Origin: Pirellulaceae bacterium
Lineage (GTDB): Bacteria; Planctomycetota; Planctomycetia; Pirellulales; Pirellulaceae
DNA length: 64,000 bases
Assembly (NCBI GenBank): GCA_028280445.1
Contig: JANQLU010000060.1
Location: 1 to 64,000, forward strand
Direction of reading: 5' to 3'
The translations under genes were made by a program, and so were the position numbers. Numbering within the stretch: position 1 is the stretch's first letter; every line of letters starts with the position of its first letter. The notes under the pieces are model-generated. The model was not told where the DNA came from. It ran no database searches and was given only the letters and a program-made list of their open reading frames with translations. Shown piece by piece: positions 27,676 to 37,259 of the stretch.

Positions 27676-29178
27676 TTAGTCGAGATATTTTTCAAATCGA
27701 TTGAATTCACGTTGCAACTCATCAATTTGTGTACTCAACGAACGGGATTCAGGCATCTGCTGTGTCTCCATCTGATCCAACGTTGAAATCTGACTGCGCA
27801 ACTGGCTGAACTCCGATTGAAAAGCATCGGGATCGCTTAGCTGGTATTGCTGTTTGATATCTGTCCATTGAGTTTCCAGCGGAACGGGTCCAGTCTGGCC
27901 GCCACTCCACCAATTCCAAAACAGTGGAATACAAACAGCCAGGACGAGTCCCGCCAAAACGAAAGTGGTAATGGCGAACGTTCGATTTTTTGATCGCCGT
28001 GTCGGAACAACCGGCGCCGATTTCTGAGTTGGGTGATGAAGGTGCGCAATGTATTCGGCTAAAAAGGTTTCAAGATCGACCGCCGATTGAAATCGATCGT
28101 CAGGATCTTTTTCCAGCAAACGATCGATGACGTTGGCTAACGTCTTGGAAACATCTGGATTGTGAGTTCGAACATCCGCATGTTGCTCTTGGGAAATCAG
28201 ATGCAAAACACCCATCGGAGATTCCGACTGAAAAGGAACAACACCGGCCGCCAAAAAATACAGCAGGCTTCCCAGGCTGAATAAATCGCTTCGCGCATCA
28301 ATATCCAACCCGCGGGTTTGTTCGGGTGACATGTAGTTGAGTGTTCCCGCCAAATAACCGGTTTGCGTCATCGGTTCTTCGGATTCACGGCGTGCGAGAC
28401 CAAAATCGGTAATGACAACTCGGTTCACTCGGTTGTCAACCAAAATGTTTTCCGGTTTGATGTCACGATGCACCAATCCCTGACTGTGTGCCGCAGCAAG
28501 TCCCGATGCAATTTGCATTCCGATGCGAACGATTTCTTTTTCCGGCAATGGTCCTTGTTCGCGTACCAATTCTCCCAACGACGACCCCATGACCAACGGC
28601 ATGACAAACCAGGGGATCCCATCGGTTTCCTCGATACCGTGAATCGCTATGACATTCGGATGCAAAACTGCCGCCGCCGCCCGCGCTTCGCGGGCAAATC
28701 TCTGCTTGGCCGTTCCATTTTTGGATAACCGCGGCAAAATCATTTTGACTGCAACGGGTCGTTGCAAATCGCGATCGTAGCCTCGCAAGACGACACCCAT
28801 CCCGCCACAACCAATAATGCTTTCAATTTCATTGCGTCCCAAACATCCGAGCATTTCGGGATGAGTCGGAGGTAACATGATCTCTTCGAGCATTCGACTG
28901 ACCGTTTCGAGATCGTACTCATCTCCTTTATTTTTGGTTTTCCCAAGTTCATCAAGCGTGTGATCCGAACGATCCAAATCCGTGTGTAACAGATTGTCGG
29001 ACATATTTTCAATAAACTGACTTCGCCAACTTGGATCGGCAGCCAGTGCCAACAAACGGTTTTGACATATCTCACAATCAGAAATATGGGTTTCGATTTC
29101 CGCCTGGTTGGCAACCGGCGCATTTTCGTCGATGACGCGCTGCAAGTCCTGTTCGGGAATATGGATGTTTTGTTTCAT
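27676..29178 (-). CDS. Membrane Ser/Thr kinase with N-terminal zinc-finger
   Basis: 500 residues. An N-terminal segment with ETHISDCEICQNRL (His31, Cys35, Cys38) resembles the zinc finger of anti-sigma factors. The kinase domain spans about 115-385: glycine loop IGCGGMGVV, Lys145 in VAVKM, HRD with His237 and Asp239, DFG Asp258, and SPEQ. A membrane helix lies at 401-421, followed by a coiled-coil C-terminus of about 75 residues outside. It is immediately downstream of its sigma factor (8 bases), so the zinc finger could bind that sigma directly. Confidence 0.9.
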   Translation of the reverse strand: MKQNIHIPEQDLQRVIDENAPVANQAEIETHISDCEICQNRLLALAADPSWRSQFIENMSDNLLHTDLDRSDHTLDELGKTKNKGDEYDLETVSRMLEEIMLPPTHPEMLGCLGRNEIESIIGCGGMGVVLRGYDRDLQRPVAVKMILPRLSKNGTAKQRFAREARAAAAVLHPNVIAIHGIEETDGIPWFVMPLVMGSSLGELVREQGPLPEKEIVRIGMQIASGLAAAHSQGLVHRDIKPENILVDNRVNRVVITDFGLARRESEEPMTQTGYLAGTLNYMSPEQTRGLDIDARSDLFSLGSLLYFLAAGVVPFQSESPMGVLHLISQEQHADVRTHNPDVSKTLANVIDRLLEKDPDDRFQSAVDLETFLAEYIAHLHHPTQKSAPVVPTRRSKNRTFAITTFVLAGLVLAVCIPLFWNWWSGGQTGPVPLETQWTDIKQQYQLSDPDAFQSEFSQLRSQISTLDQMETQQMPESRSLSTQIDELQREFNRFEKYLD

Positions 29179-29186
29179 GGCTTAAC

Positions 29187-29813
29187 TCACGGCATGGATT
29201 CGTCGTGAACAAAAAATTGATCTGTCTCGCTCAACCGTTTTTGTACTTCTTTTCTCAAACGCGCGATGACGCGCGACCGGGCAACATAAATGGCACCCGG
29301 CGTCATCTCCAGTTCGCTCGCAACAGATTCCACATGACGGTTTTCCATCTCCGTCTCCCAGAAAGCGGCCCAGGTTTGCGGCTTGACCTGGTTTTGAACC
29401 TGTCTGGCAACCACCGTGAAAACTTGCCGTTGAAATTCAATTTGAAATTCCCGACATTCATCTCGCGCGGGGTCTTTGTCAAATCGCAGTTCCGTAGTGC
29501 GGTCCGCGTGTTGCAGCAAATCCTTTTTTCCTTTTCGAAAAAAATCGGCAACCATGTTTCTGGTAATGCGATACAGCCAACCTCGAAACGTGGCACCCGA
29601 TTGGTCGTAACGAAATTGTTCGATTGCTTGGGCAATGCGAGCCAAAACATCTTGAGTCACGTCGGTTGCATCCGCATGCTGCATTCCACGCGAGCAGCAG
29701 ATTTTGAAAATCAACGGCTGATAAATCGAAGCAAATTCGTGCCAAGCCTCTGCATCCCGAGGATTCTTGATCTTTTCGATCAATGAATATCTGGTGTCGG
29801 CTGGTAATTTCAT
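29187..29813 (-). CDS. ECF-type sigma factor (kinase-linked)
   Basis: 208 residues. Region 2 is visible at RGMQHADATDVTQDVLARIAQAIEQF with GWLYRITRNMVADFFRK, and region 4 at TWAAFWETEMENRHVESVASELEMTPGAIYVARSRVIARLRKEV. It lies upstream of the zinc-finger kinase by eight bases. The layout repeats that of the pairs at 6349 and 60556. Confidence 0.9.
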   Translation of the reverse strand: MKLPADTRYSLIEKIKNPRDAEAWHEFASIYQPLIFKICCSRGMQHADATDVTQDVLARIAQAIEQFRYDQSGATFRGWLYRITRNMVADFFRKGKKDLLQHADRTTELRFDKDPARDECREFQIEFQRQVFTVVARQVQNQVKPQTWAAFWETEMENRHVESVASELEMTPGAIYVARSRVIARLRKEVQKRLSETDQFFVHDESMP

Positions 29814-29949
29814 GGCGAATTTCTCTTTTTACCCCGTTCAACGTCGAGTTCGGCGATTTCTTACACGCTAAAGGAAAAAATAGTTCAATACCCTAATATG
29901 CTATCAATGACTGATCACTCCGTTCGCGGAACACGCGACAAACAGGCAA

Positions 29950-30708
29950 TTATTTGGCTTTTTCGTTCCCGATTCGATATTCACCATCTTCCAGAATCGG
30001 CAAGCCAATTTCCCGCCGCGCCTGGTTGGTTTCCGCAATATCACGAATCAAGGGCGGTTCGATTTTTCCTGTTTTAGGATTGAAAGATTTGTTCGTCCCG
30101 TAAAGTTGGGGTTTTCTCAATATTTTTCCCCGCATGTTGTCTACAAACATCGCGTATGACCGGGGCTTCATACGTCCAGCTAATACCTCGGGCTTCAACA
30201 GCTGGCACATTTTTGCGGTGTGATTCTCAATTTGATCTTTCGCAACAGGTGGATGTAACAAGAGAACGAGGCAACGATCGAAGTCAGTGCCCACTCGTTC
30301 CGGTGATGGGTAACCGTATTTTTTAACAAGGGCGATGAACTCGTTGAGGTTTTCTCGGTCGTTTTTCCGCTGTAGCTTTTGAAGCAACTGTTTAATTTCA
30401 AACGACAGTTTCTTGCGGTTTTTGGCCATAGCTGCAAACTGTTCTCTCAACGACAGTTTCTTCAGTCGTTGAATTTCCGAATCATCAGTCGTGCCGTACG
30501 AACTGTAGCTGCGAAACTGTTGATCTTTTTCGAAGAGATGTTGGAGGCGAAGTTTTAGCAGCTGTTTGTCATGATCGGTCAGATCCGTTTTAATCGCGCT
30601 CGTCGAAGTTGTTTCCGATTGTTCTCCGGCTTTCTCGTTTTGCGCGTTGAGACAATTTGCAATGAAAACCGTCAACGTCAAAGCAGAAATTAAACTGAAA
30701 CCACGCAT
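29950..30708 (-). CDS. Hypothetical secreted protein
   Basis: 252 residues with a signal peptide (MRGFSLISALTLTVFIANCL then NAQ). Residues 35-110 are charged and helical. A conserved-looking SPERVGTDFDRCLVLLLHPPVAKDQ segment follows. No family is recognised. It is upstream of and on the same strand as the sigma/kinase genes, separated by about 140 bases. Confidence 0.7.
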   Translation of the reverse strand: MRGFSLISALTLTVFIANCLNAQNEKAGEQSETTSTSAIKTDLTDHDKQLLKLRLQHLFEKDQQFRSYSSYGTTDDSEIQRLKKLSLREQFAAMAKNRKKLSFEIKQLLQKLQRKNDRENLNEFIALVKKYGYPSPERVGTDFDRCLVLLLHPPVAKDQIENHTAKMCQLLKPEVLAGRMKPRSYAMFVDNMRGKILRKPQLYGTNKSFNPKTGKIEPPLIRDIAETNQARREIGLPILEDGEYRIGNEKAK

Positions 30709-30887
30709 TTTATATTGCCTCTGTGATCGGTCGGAATCAAAGTTTGTTTTACTTCGTTCAACGGCGGCAATTTGAGATTCTTACACTTGGGAAGTGAATT
30801 AAAAAAATGCAAGGGCGGTAACCAGCGGCCGTTTTAGTTGAATTGGCTACCAGAAACTGGCTCTACTGGATCTGATGAAATTCCCTC

Positions 30888-32165
30888 TCATCCGTCGCGC
30901 TTGAGATTCAATTTCCACCGGCGCCAGAGAACAACCGATACCACTACCCAGGCGAAATAACCGCAACCACAAAAAACCAACGGCCAGAATTTCTGAAAAC
31001 TGCGAATTTGAAACAACATTTCGCCAGTGGTAACACCATACACTTCTAGTCCGCGAGCTTCATTTCCCGAAAATACGCATAGCGTCCGACCATCTTTGGA
31101 AAATTCAAAAACCACAACTGAGTCGTTCGAAATCTCCGATATTATCTCGAGCTGGTCGAGGTCAAACAGGTAGATATTCGCACGTGTTCCACCAGCAATT
31201 GCCATTCGTTTTTCATCTTGAGAAAATTTCACTCGAAACGGTGAGTGCTCTGATCCGACGCCCGGATGTTTTTCTGCAACAAGCGGTTCAATAGGAACCA
31301 AATTGGCATCGAACAACATAAATGAATAACCACCAAGATGCCAATATTTGCCGGTACGTGATGCTCTGAACTCTGGCCCAGTCACTAGCTCACTGTCAAT
31401 TTGTTTGAATTCTTCAGCGTCGCAAACTTTGAGCGTTCCCAGGAACGGGCTGAATGAACTCGCCGGAAAGACCCGTCCCGTAACGAATGCAATTTTCTTT
31501 CGATCACCGGTTAAAGCGAAACTCAGAATTGGGTTGTTCGCAAACAGCAATTCACCACTTGGTGAACCAAATGCGATCCCGGATGGAAGCGTGTCCCAAA
31601 TTTCTTGCCTGACATCGAAAATGCGTCGCTGTTGATCATCGATTGTTCCAAGTTCCAAAGTGGCACCATTGAAACGGGTTCGCAACAAATGCACACCGTC
31701 GCAAAAAATCCTGTCGCCCAATTCCAATCCTTCTACTCGCCAACTTACCCGACCCGTTCGCAAATCCCACGACTTGCAGCCAAATTGATTTGGTTTGTAT
31801 TTCTTGCGCAATTCCGCGATTTCGTCAGAAAATCTGCCCAAGAACATTGGGTCAGGGTTGCGAGACACCAATATTTCCTGCTCCGAGGCAAATGTGATAT
31901 TCAATTCATGTGCCCAATCTGTAGCTTCGCTGGAATTGGTTCCAAACGTGATTAGTTTGCTGGCAACCGTTCGCTGCAGCTGTAGATCAAAAACCGTGAC
32001 TTTGCCAGTCTCCGTAATCGTTGCGACCCGTTGACCGCCAGGTGAAATGGCGATAGCAACCGGAATTTCAACTGCTGGCTTGTCGCGCACGACTTGAATC
32101 AGCGCAAAAGTTAATCCCAGAAAAGAGACTAACATCAACAATTTGGCCAAACTCATTCGCAACAT
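30888..32165 (-). CDS. Membrane-anchored WD40-like propeller protein
   Basis: 425 residues. The N-terminal segment MLRMSLAKLLMLVSFLGLTF is a membrane anchor or signal. Blade-like repeats follow (IAISPGGQRVATITETGKVTVFDL, FSQDEKRMAIAGGTRANIYLFDL, FSKDGRTLCVFSGNEARGLEVY). A second hydrophobic segment near 390-412 (WPLVFCGCGYFAWVVVSVVLW) ends in basic residues. The whole is probably a periplasmic propeller tethered at both ends. Role unknown. It is divergent from the ilv leader. Confidence 0.78.
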   Translation of the reverse strand: MLRMSLAKLLMLVSFLGLTFALIQVVRDKPAVEIPVAIAISPGGQRVATITETGKVTVFDLQLQRTVASKLITFGTNSSEATDWAHELNITFASEQEILVSRNPDPMFLGRFSDEIAELRKKYKPNQFGCKSWDLRTGRVSWRVEGLELGDRIFCDGVHLLRTRFNGATLELGTIDDQQRRIFDVRQEIWDTLPSGIAFGSPSGELLFANNPILSFALTGDRKKIAFVTGRVFPASSFSPFLGTLKVCDAEEFKQIDSELVTGPEFRASRTGKYWHLGGYSFMLFDANLVPIEPLVAEKHPGVGSEHSPFRVKFSQDEKRMAIAGGTRANIYLFDLDQLEIISEISNDSVVVFEFSKDGRTLCVFSGNEARGLEVYGVTTGEMLFQIRSFQKFWPLVFCGCGYFAWVVVSVVLWRRWKLNLKRDG

Positions 32166-32416
32166 TGTTCGGTACTAGCTCGCTGACAAAATTCAGACGG
32201 GGTAAATATTACCTCTAACACATGGTTCTGGTGGAAATCTTCCCTGCTGAACCCAAACCTCTTGTTCACATTGTAGCTGGTAACATTTCTCATTGAATCA
32301 AAAACGCAAGTCGCAAAAAAATGCGACAAGCTCGCGCGGCTGTTCCATGTAACCAACACCAAAACGCATCAGCATCGAAGAAGTTGTAAATTCTTTACCT
32401 AAAATCAAAATCACTG
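32166..32416. other. Divergent intergenic region upstream of the ilv promoter
   Basis: About 250 bases between the propeller gene and the ilv promoter. A small hairpin (TCGC, A-run, GCGA) lies near 32310-32325. Nothing else was recognised. Confidence 0.5.
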
Positions 32417-32445
32417 TTGACATTTTTCGGTTGGCATCCGATCAT
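32417..32445 (+). promoter_or_regulatory. Candidate promoter of the ilv operon
   Basis: TTGACA (32417-32422) is a perfect -35 box; GATCAT (32440-32445) follows after exactly 17 bases and matches four of six positions of TATAAT. Transcription would start near 32452 and pass the leader peptide and terminator before ilvD. Confidence 0.6.
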
Positions 32446-32492
32446 CCAAACATGATCGTTTCTCAGGAACAATTCCAGACAGCACAACGGCC

Positions 32493-32506
32493 GACCATTT
32501 CTGGTC
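32493..32506 (+). other. Small hairpin in the ilv leader RNA
   Basis: GACCA and TGGTC form a five-pair stem with a four-base loop, 14 bases before the leader peptide ATG. It might help position or slow polymerase; no strong partner of the antiterminator strand was found upstream. Confidence 0.3.
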
Positions 32507-32520
32507 AGGTTATTTCTAAG

Positions 32521-32613
32521 ATGCGCGCTGATTCGATTGTCAGCATTATTAACATTCTTAGCTTGCTAGTCATTTTGGTATTGGTGATTATCCCCGAGGT
32601 GCGGTTGTTGTAG
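32521..32613 (+). CDS. ilvL: ilv leader peptide (30 residues)
   Basis: ATG at 32521 begins a 30-codon frame, MRADSIVSIINILS and then mostly Leu/Val/Ile, ending PEVRLL. Nineteen of its 30 residues are Ile (7), Val (5) or Leu (7); codons 6-24 hold 16 of 19. The layout is like the 32-residue E. coli IlvL peptide. The frame is open further upstream to 32431, but the Ile/Val/Leu-rich part is only in the last third, and the predicted transcript starts near 32452. The ribosome site is weak. The last codons (Glu26 to Leu29) form one strand of the antiterminator. Its role would be to sense charged tRNAs, not to make a stable protein. Confidence 0.8.
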   Translation: MRADSIVSIINILSLLVILVLVIIPEVRLL

Positions 32614-32650
32614 GCAAAAAAATTAAGCCAAAAACTTCAAACCGCATCTC
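32596..32650 (+). promoter_or_regulatory. Antiterminator of the ilv attenuator
   Basis: GAGGTGCGGTT (32596-32606), inside the leader peptide codons 26-29, can pair over all 11 bases with AACCGCATCTC (32640-32650) with one G-U pair. The second strand is also the 5' arm of the terminator, so the two folds exclude each other. A ribosome stalled at the upstream Ile/Val/Leu codons leaves the first strand free; one that reaches the stop codon covers it. Confidence 0.78.
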
Positions 32651-32673
32651 AAAACGAGATGCGGTTTTTTTTT
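32639..32673 (+). terminator. Attenuator terminator before ilvD
   Basis: AAACCGCATCTC (32639-32650) and GAGATGCGGTTT (32656-32667) form a perfect 12-pair stem with loop AAAAC; T run of nine at 32665-32673. It is 63 bases before the ilvD start and downstream of the ilv promoter, on the operon strand. The only other nearby gene (30888-32165) is transcribed away, so this is not the end terminator of a neighbour. Confidence 0.9.
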
Positions 32674-32735
32674 GGTTTGAGCAAAAATATTGAGTTTTTC
32701 GCTTTAAAAACAGAAAAAAACAGGCATCAACACCA

Positions 32736-34412
32736 ATGAATCATCGAAGCAATGCGATCAAAGCAGGTCCCAGCCGCGCACCAGCTCGTGCGATGCTCAG
32801 AGCAACGGGATTGAACGACGAAGATTTCAGAAAACCCTTTGTCGCCGTCTGCAACACCTGGACGGAAATGACGCCATGCAATTTCCATCTCCGTGAAACT
32901 GCCGAAATCATCAAACAATCGATCCGCGACGCAGGCGCTGTTCCCTTTGAATTCAATTCGATCGTTGTTTCAGACGGAATCTCGATGGGAACCGAGGGGA
33001 TGCGCTGCTCGTTGGTCAGCCGAGAACTGACTGCCGATGCCATCGAGTTGGCAGTCCACGGCCATCAACTGGATGCCGTCGTCGCGATTTCCGGATGCGA
33101 CAAAACCGTTGCCGGAACCGTACAAGCTTTGGCTCGACTCGATTTGCCGTCGTTGATGATTTACGGAGGGTCGATTGCTCCGGGCAGTCCCAAAAGCCAA
33201 TTGGAAAACCGCAATCCGCAAGACGAACTGTCGATCCAGGATGTTTTTGAAGCGGTCGGCGCGCGAAACAACAACCGTATTTCTGAACAAGATTTCGAAG
33301 CCATTGAAAAACACGCTTGCCCAGGCTCAGGAGCTTGCGGCGGCCAGTTTACTGCCAACACGATGTCGACTGCAGCAGCCACGATGGGAATTTCCCCCAT
33401 GCTCAACGAGATTCCGGCGATGGCACCCGAAAGAAATTCGCAGCTCAGCGGTGTGGGAGCGATGATTGTCGGGCTGTTGGAAAATAACATCACGGCACGC
33501 CAAATTATCACACGCCCAGCGATGGAAAATGCGGTCGCCTCAGTGATTGCGACCGGCGGCTCAACCAACGCCGTGCTTCATCTGCTGGCGATTGCTCGTG
33601 AAGCGCATGTTGATTTTTCGATTGATGATTTTGATCGGATCAGCCGCGCATGTCCGGTCTTGGCCGATTTGAAACCGACGGGCAAATATCTGTCACAGGA
33701 TTTGTATCGCGCTGGCGGAATTCGACTGGTCACACAACGTCTGCAGGACGCCGGAATTTTACAGGATGGGCCAACCGTTTCGGGTAAAAGTTTGTTCGAA
33801 GAATCCCGCTCCGCTGTTGAAACGCCTGAACAAACCGTAGTTCGCAATCTGAATCAACCCATGCGTCCCCGCGGACATTTGGCAATCTTGCGTGGCAATC
33901 TTGCACCCGAAGGATGCGTGATGAAATTGCCTAAAGATGAGGTGAGCTCGTTTACCGGCACCGCGCGCGTATTCGAATGCGAAGAAGATTGTTTCAACGC
34001 ATTGATGAATCGTCGAATTCAATCGGGGGATGTCGTCGTCATTCGTAACGAAGGGCCCGCGGGCGGACCTGGCATGCGCGAGATGTTGGCCGTGACCGCC
34101 GCCATTGTCGGTGCCGGGCTCGGAGACAGCGTCGCTTTGATGACCGATGGACGGTTTAGCGGTGCGACTCACGGGTTGATGATCGGACACGTCTCACCCG
34201 AAGCGGCTCTAGGAGGACCAATCGCGCTCGTTCGAGACGGCGACCAGATCACGATCGATGTCCCGGCCAGAACGCTCAACGTTGACGCCGACCTCGATGC
34301 GCGAAAATCGGATTGGCAGCCTCGGCCGGCACGTTACCGCACCGGGGTACTGGCTCGATACGCTTCGAACGTTACATCGGCATCGCTCGGTGCAACGACT
34401 TGTCCCTGTTGA
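32736..34412 (+). CDS. ilvD: Dihydroxy-acid dehydratase
   Basis: 558 residues. Dehydrates dihydroxyvalerate compounds to the keto acids of valine and isoleucine. Iron-sulfur ligands are Cys48 (MTPCNFH), Cys121 (SGCDKT) and Cys195 ([11 protein letters not shown] region). The C-terminal [11 protein letters not shown] and [10 protein letters not shown] segments are typical. It is first in the operon ilvD-C-B-M-E-A, directly after the attenuator. The ATG at 32736 has only a weak ribosome site. Confidence 0.97.
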   Translation: MNHRSNAIKAGPSRAPARAMLRATGLNDEDFRKPFVAVCNTWTEMTPCNFHLRETAEIIKQSIRDAGAVPFEFNSIVVSDGISMGTEGMRCSLVSRELTADAIELAVHGHQLDAVVAISGCDKTVAGTVQALARLDLPSLMIYGGSIAPGSPKSQLENRNPQDELSIQDVFEAVGARNNNRISEQDFEAIEKHACPGSGACGGQFTANTMSTAAATMGISPMLNEIPAMAPERNSQLSGVGAMIVGLLENNITARQIITRPAMENAVASVIATGGSTNAVLHLLAIAREAHVDFSIDDFDRISRACPVLADLKPTGKYLSQDLYRAGGIRLVTQRLQDAGILQDGPTVSGKSLFEESRSAVETPEQTVVRNLNQPMRPRGHLAILRGNLAPEGCVMKLPKDEVSSFTGTARVFECEEDCFNALMNRRIQSGDVVVIRNEGPAGGPGMREMLAVTAAIVGAGLGDSVALMTDGRFSGATHGLMIGHVSPEAALGGPIALVRDGDQITIDVPARTLNVDADLDARKSDWQPRPARYRTGVLARYASNVTSASLGATTCPC

Positions 34413-34519
34413 AAACCAGCAAACTCCAAACCCGGAAAACACACATTTTATGTCGAAGGATCAAACCCGTTTTTGATCCACAAACTCAAAAACTCTCACT
34501 TGAAAAAAAAAGGGATGTA

Positions 34520-35536
34520 ATGATGACAAAACTTTACCTGGAATCGGATGTGCCTCCGCAAGGTCTTGGTCGACAACGCGTCGTCGTTGTTGGCTATGGA
34601 AGTCAAGGACGTGGTCAAGCATTGAATTTGCGAGACAGCGGAGTCGACGTTACGGTTGCTTTGCGGCCTGGAGGTGCCACTTGGCAGCAAGCCGAACAGG
34701 AAGGCTGGGAACCAGTCGCTTTGGAAGACGCGGCCAAAGACGCCGATATGGTTTGTTTCTTGATTCCCGACATGGCGCAACCCGAAGTCTATCAACAATA
34801 CTTTGCAGGAAAATTAAATCCTGCAGCGACGATCCTGTTCTCACACGGTTTCAATGTCCATTACGGATTTATCGAATTGCCGTCGGAATCCAACGTCATC
34901 ATGGTCGCTCCGAAAGGTCCAGGTTTTCTCGTCCGGCGTGAATTCGAATCCGGATCGGGAGTTCCTTGTCTTGCAGCGGTTCACCAGGATGCCGACGGTT
35001 CCGCATTTGAAACGGCGCTGGCGTACGCCGATGCCATCGGTGGGACTCGAGCGGGAGTCATTCAAACGACGTTTGCCGAAGAAACAGAAACCGATTTATT
35101 CGGCGAGCAGGCGGTGTTGTGCGGGGGCACAACAGAGTTGGTCGTCGCCGGTTGGGAAACACTCGTCAATGCTGGGTACTCTCCGGAAATCGCCTACTTT
35201 GAATGCATGCACGAACTGAAATTGATTGTCGATCTGTTGTACGAAGGTGGCATTGCCAAAATGCATGAGTTTATCAGCGACACCGCTAAATATGGTGATC
35301 TTACTCGTGGCCGACGCGTGATTACTGACGAAACTCGGGAAAAAATGCAGGCCATTTTGAGAGAAATTCAGGATGGTTCGTTCGCCAAAGAATGGCGGGA
35401 GGAATACCAACAGGGCGAAGGGACCTATCGAAAATTACTTGCCGATGATCTCGCTCATCCAATTGAATCGACAGGCAAAAAACTTCGTCAACATTTCAGT
35501 TGGCTCAACCCTCAAAAACAAGAGGCCACGACATGA
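34520..35536 (+). CDS. ilvC: Ketol-acid reductoisomerase (class I)
   Basis: 338 residues from ATG 34520 (tandem ATG at 34523), preceded by AGGGA; a longer frame from 34313 overlaps ilvD and is rejected. NADPH motif GYGSQGRGQALNLRDSG: the position usually His in GSQGHAHA is Arg-Gly-Gln here. Later segments: FSHGFNVHYG, VAPKGPGFLVRREFESG, ETETDLFGEQAVLCGG, SDTAKYGDLTRG. The length and C-terminal domain are class I, unlike the long class II enzyme of E. coli. It converts acetolactate to dihydroxyisovalerate. Confidence 0.96.
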   Translation: MMTKLYLESDVPPQGLGRQRVVVVGYGSQGRGQALNLRDSGVDVTVALRPGGATWQQAEQEGWEPVALEDAAKDADMVCFLIPDMAQPEVYQQYFAGKLNPAATILFSHGFNVHYGFIELPSESNVIMVAPKGPGFLVRREFESGSGVPCLAAVHQDADGSAFETALAYADAIGGTRAGVIQTTFAEETETDLFGEQAVLCGGTTELVVAGWETLVNAGYSPEIAYFECMHELKLIVDLLYEGGIAKMHEFISDTAKYGDLTRGRRVITDETREKMQAILREIQDGSFAKEWREEYQQGEGTYRKLLADDLAHPIESTGKKLRQHFSWLNPQKQEATT

Positions 35537-37191
35537 ATGGTGCTCAACTGCTCATCAAGTGTCTTGAAGCCGAGGGGGTTCGTCACATTTGGGGATACCC
35601 GGGAGGAGCGATCATGCCGACTTATGATGCGCTGCTCGACTCCTCCATCCAACACTATTTGACGCGTCACGAACAGGGAGCTGGTTTTGCAGCACAAGGA
35701 TATGCGCGAACCACCGGTGAGGTCGGTGTTTGCATGGCAACTTCGGGCCCCGGTGCAACGAATCTGCTAACAGCGATAGCCGACGCGCAAATGGACTCCG
35801 TTCCCATCGTCGCGATCACTGGCCAAGTGCCCACTAATTTGATTGGCACTGATGGATTTCAAGAGGCGGACGTGCTCGGGCTGTCATTGCCGATCTGCAA
35901 ACACAGCTTTCTGATCGAACATGTTGACGACATTCCCTCGACCGTCCGCCAAGCGTTTGCGATTGCGTCGCAAGGGCGGCCAGGACCTGTTTTGATTGAT
36001 TTTCCCAAAGATGTCTCGCTCGCCGAAACCGAACGAACTCCGTTGACCCGTGATTTGTCAGTCGACGGGGATTCGGTCGAGTCGACGGCACTGGCTGCCG
36101 CCCGAGAGTTGATGGCAACCAGCCAGCAACCTGTCGTCTACGCAGGTGGTGGCGTCAGCAAATCAGACGCGGTCGATGAGTTTCGAGCATTCATCGAACA
36201 AACACGCATTCCAGTTGTGCATACGTTGCAAGGGATTGGAGGATTGCCCGGTGACCACGAATTGTTCCTCGGCATGCTGGGAATGCACGGCAATGAAGCG
36301 GCAAACCATGCTGTTCAGCATTGTGATTTGCTGATCGCGATTGGCGCGCGTTTTGACGATCGTGCAACGGGCAAACTTGCTGAATTTGCCCCGCAGGCGG
36401 CGGTCATTCATTTGGATATCGATCCAGCCGAGTTGGGAAAATTGCGCACACCAACGGCTTCGATCCCGGGTGATATAAAATCAACATTGCCTCATCTTTC
36501 GACGGAAACAAATAATCTCGACGCATGGCGCGCACAATGTGCCAGTTGGAAATCGCAGTTTCAATGGCGATATGACGCACCGTCAGACAGAATTTTTGTT
36601 CCCGAGTTTTTGAAAACACTTTCCGAAGCGGCCGATGAAAACACAGTGATCTGCTGCGACGTTGGTCAACATCAAATGTGGGTGGCACAACACTATCGTT
36701 TTCAACATCCACGACAACATTTGACTAGCGGCGGGTTGGGAACGATGGGCTTTGGATTGCCTGCGGCCCTGGGGGCACAATGCGCCTACCCTGATCGCAC
36801 CGTCATTAACGTATCAGGCGATGGTTCGATCATGATGAATATCCAGGAGCTGGCAACCGTCAAACGATATCAACTACCGGTCAAGGTATTGCTGTTCAAC
36901 AACTCGGTGTTGGGCATGGTCCGCCAATGGCAAGAGCTGTTTTTTGACAATCGCGAAAGTGAAATCGATTTGTCGGACAACCCGGATTTCGCAAAAGTCG
37001 CGGAAGCGTTCGGCGTCCCAGCGGTGACCATCGCATCCAAATCCGAAATGCCTGCTGCGATTGATCGATTGCTCTACGACGACGGGCCGCTGCTGATGCA
37101 TGTTTTGGTCGATCGCACAACGAACGTCTGGCCTTTGGTACCACCGGGTGCAAACAACTCCAACATGATGCAGCAACCGGAAACAACTTAA
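35533..37191 (+). CDS. ilvB: Acetolactate synthase, large subunit
   Basis: 552 residues from ATG 35533 overlapping the ilvC stop (ATGA), so the two are translationally coupled; a start at 35500 inside ilvC is rejected. TPP-dependent, FAD-binding enzyme that makes acetolactate or acetohydroxybutyrate. Catalytic Glu47 lies in RHEQGAGFAAQGYAR. The TPP/Mg motif GDGSIMMNIQELATVKRY continues to LLFNNSVLGMVRQWQ. Its size and pairing with a short IlvM-like subunit recall IlvG of the gammaproteobacteria. Confidence 0.96.
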   Translation: MNGAQLLIKCLEAEGVRHIWGYPGGAIMPTYDALLDSSIQHYLTRHEQGAGFAAQGYARTTGEVGVCMATSGPGATNLLTAIADAQMDSVPIVAITGQVPTNLIGTDGFQEADVLGLSLPICKHSFLIEHVDDIPSTVRQAFAIASQGRPGPVLIDFPKDVSLAETERTPLTRDLSVDGDSVESTALAAARELMATSQQPVVYAGGGVSKSDAVDEFRAFIEQTRIPVVHTLQGIGGLPGDHELFLGMLGMHGNEAANHAVQHCDLLIAIGARFDDRATGKLAEFAPQAAVIHLDIDPAELGKLRTPTASIPGDIKSTLPHLSTETNNLDAWRAQCASWKSQFQWRYDAPSDRIFVPEFLKTLSEAADENTVICCDVGQHQMWVAQHYRFQHPRQHLTSGGLGTMGFGLPAALGAQCAYPDRTVINVSGDGSIMMNIQELATVKRYQLPVKVLLFNNSVLGMVRQWQELFFDNRESEIDLSDNPDFAKVAEAFGVPAVTIASKSEMPAAIDRLLYDDGPLLMHVLVDRTTNVWPLVPPGANNSNMMQQPETT

Positions 37192-37259
37192 CGTCACAAA
37201 ACAAACACCCAACGAGAACTCGTCTAAAAACGAATTGTCACAAACAAGGAAGTCCAAAA

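Noticed and set aside
32431..32520. Longer leader peptide start at 32431
   Set aside because: It would begin within the predicted -10 region and before the expected transcript start; the Ile/Val/Leu-rich part begins only after 32521.
34313..34519. An upstream extension of IlvC overlapping ilvD
   Set aside because: The extension is not IlvC-like, and ATG 34520 with AGGGA fits the family start.
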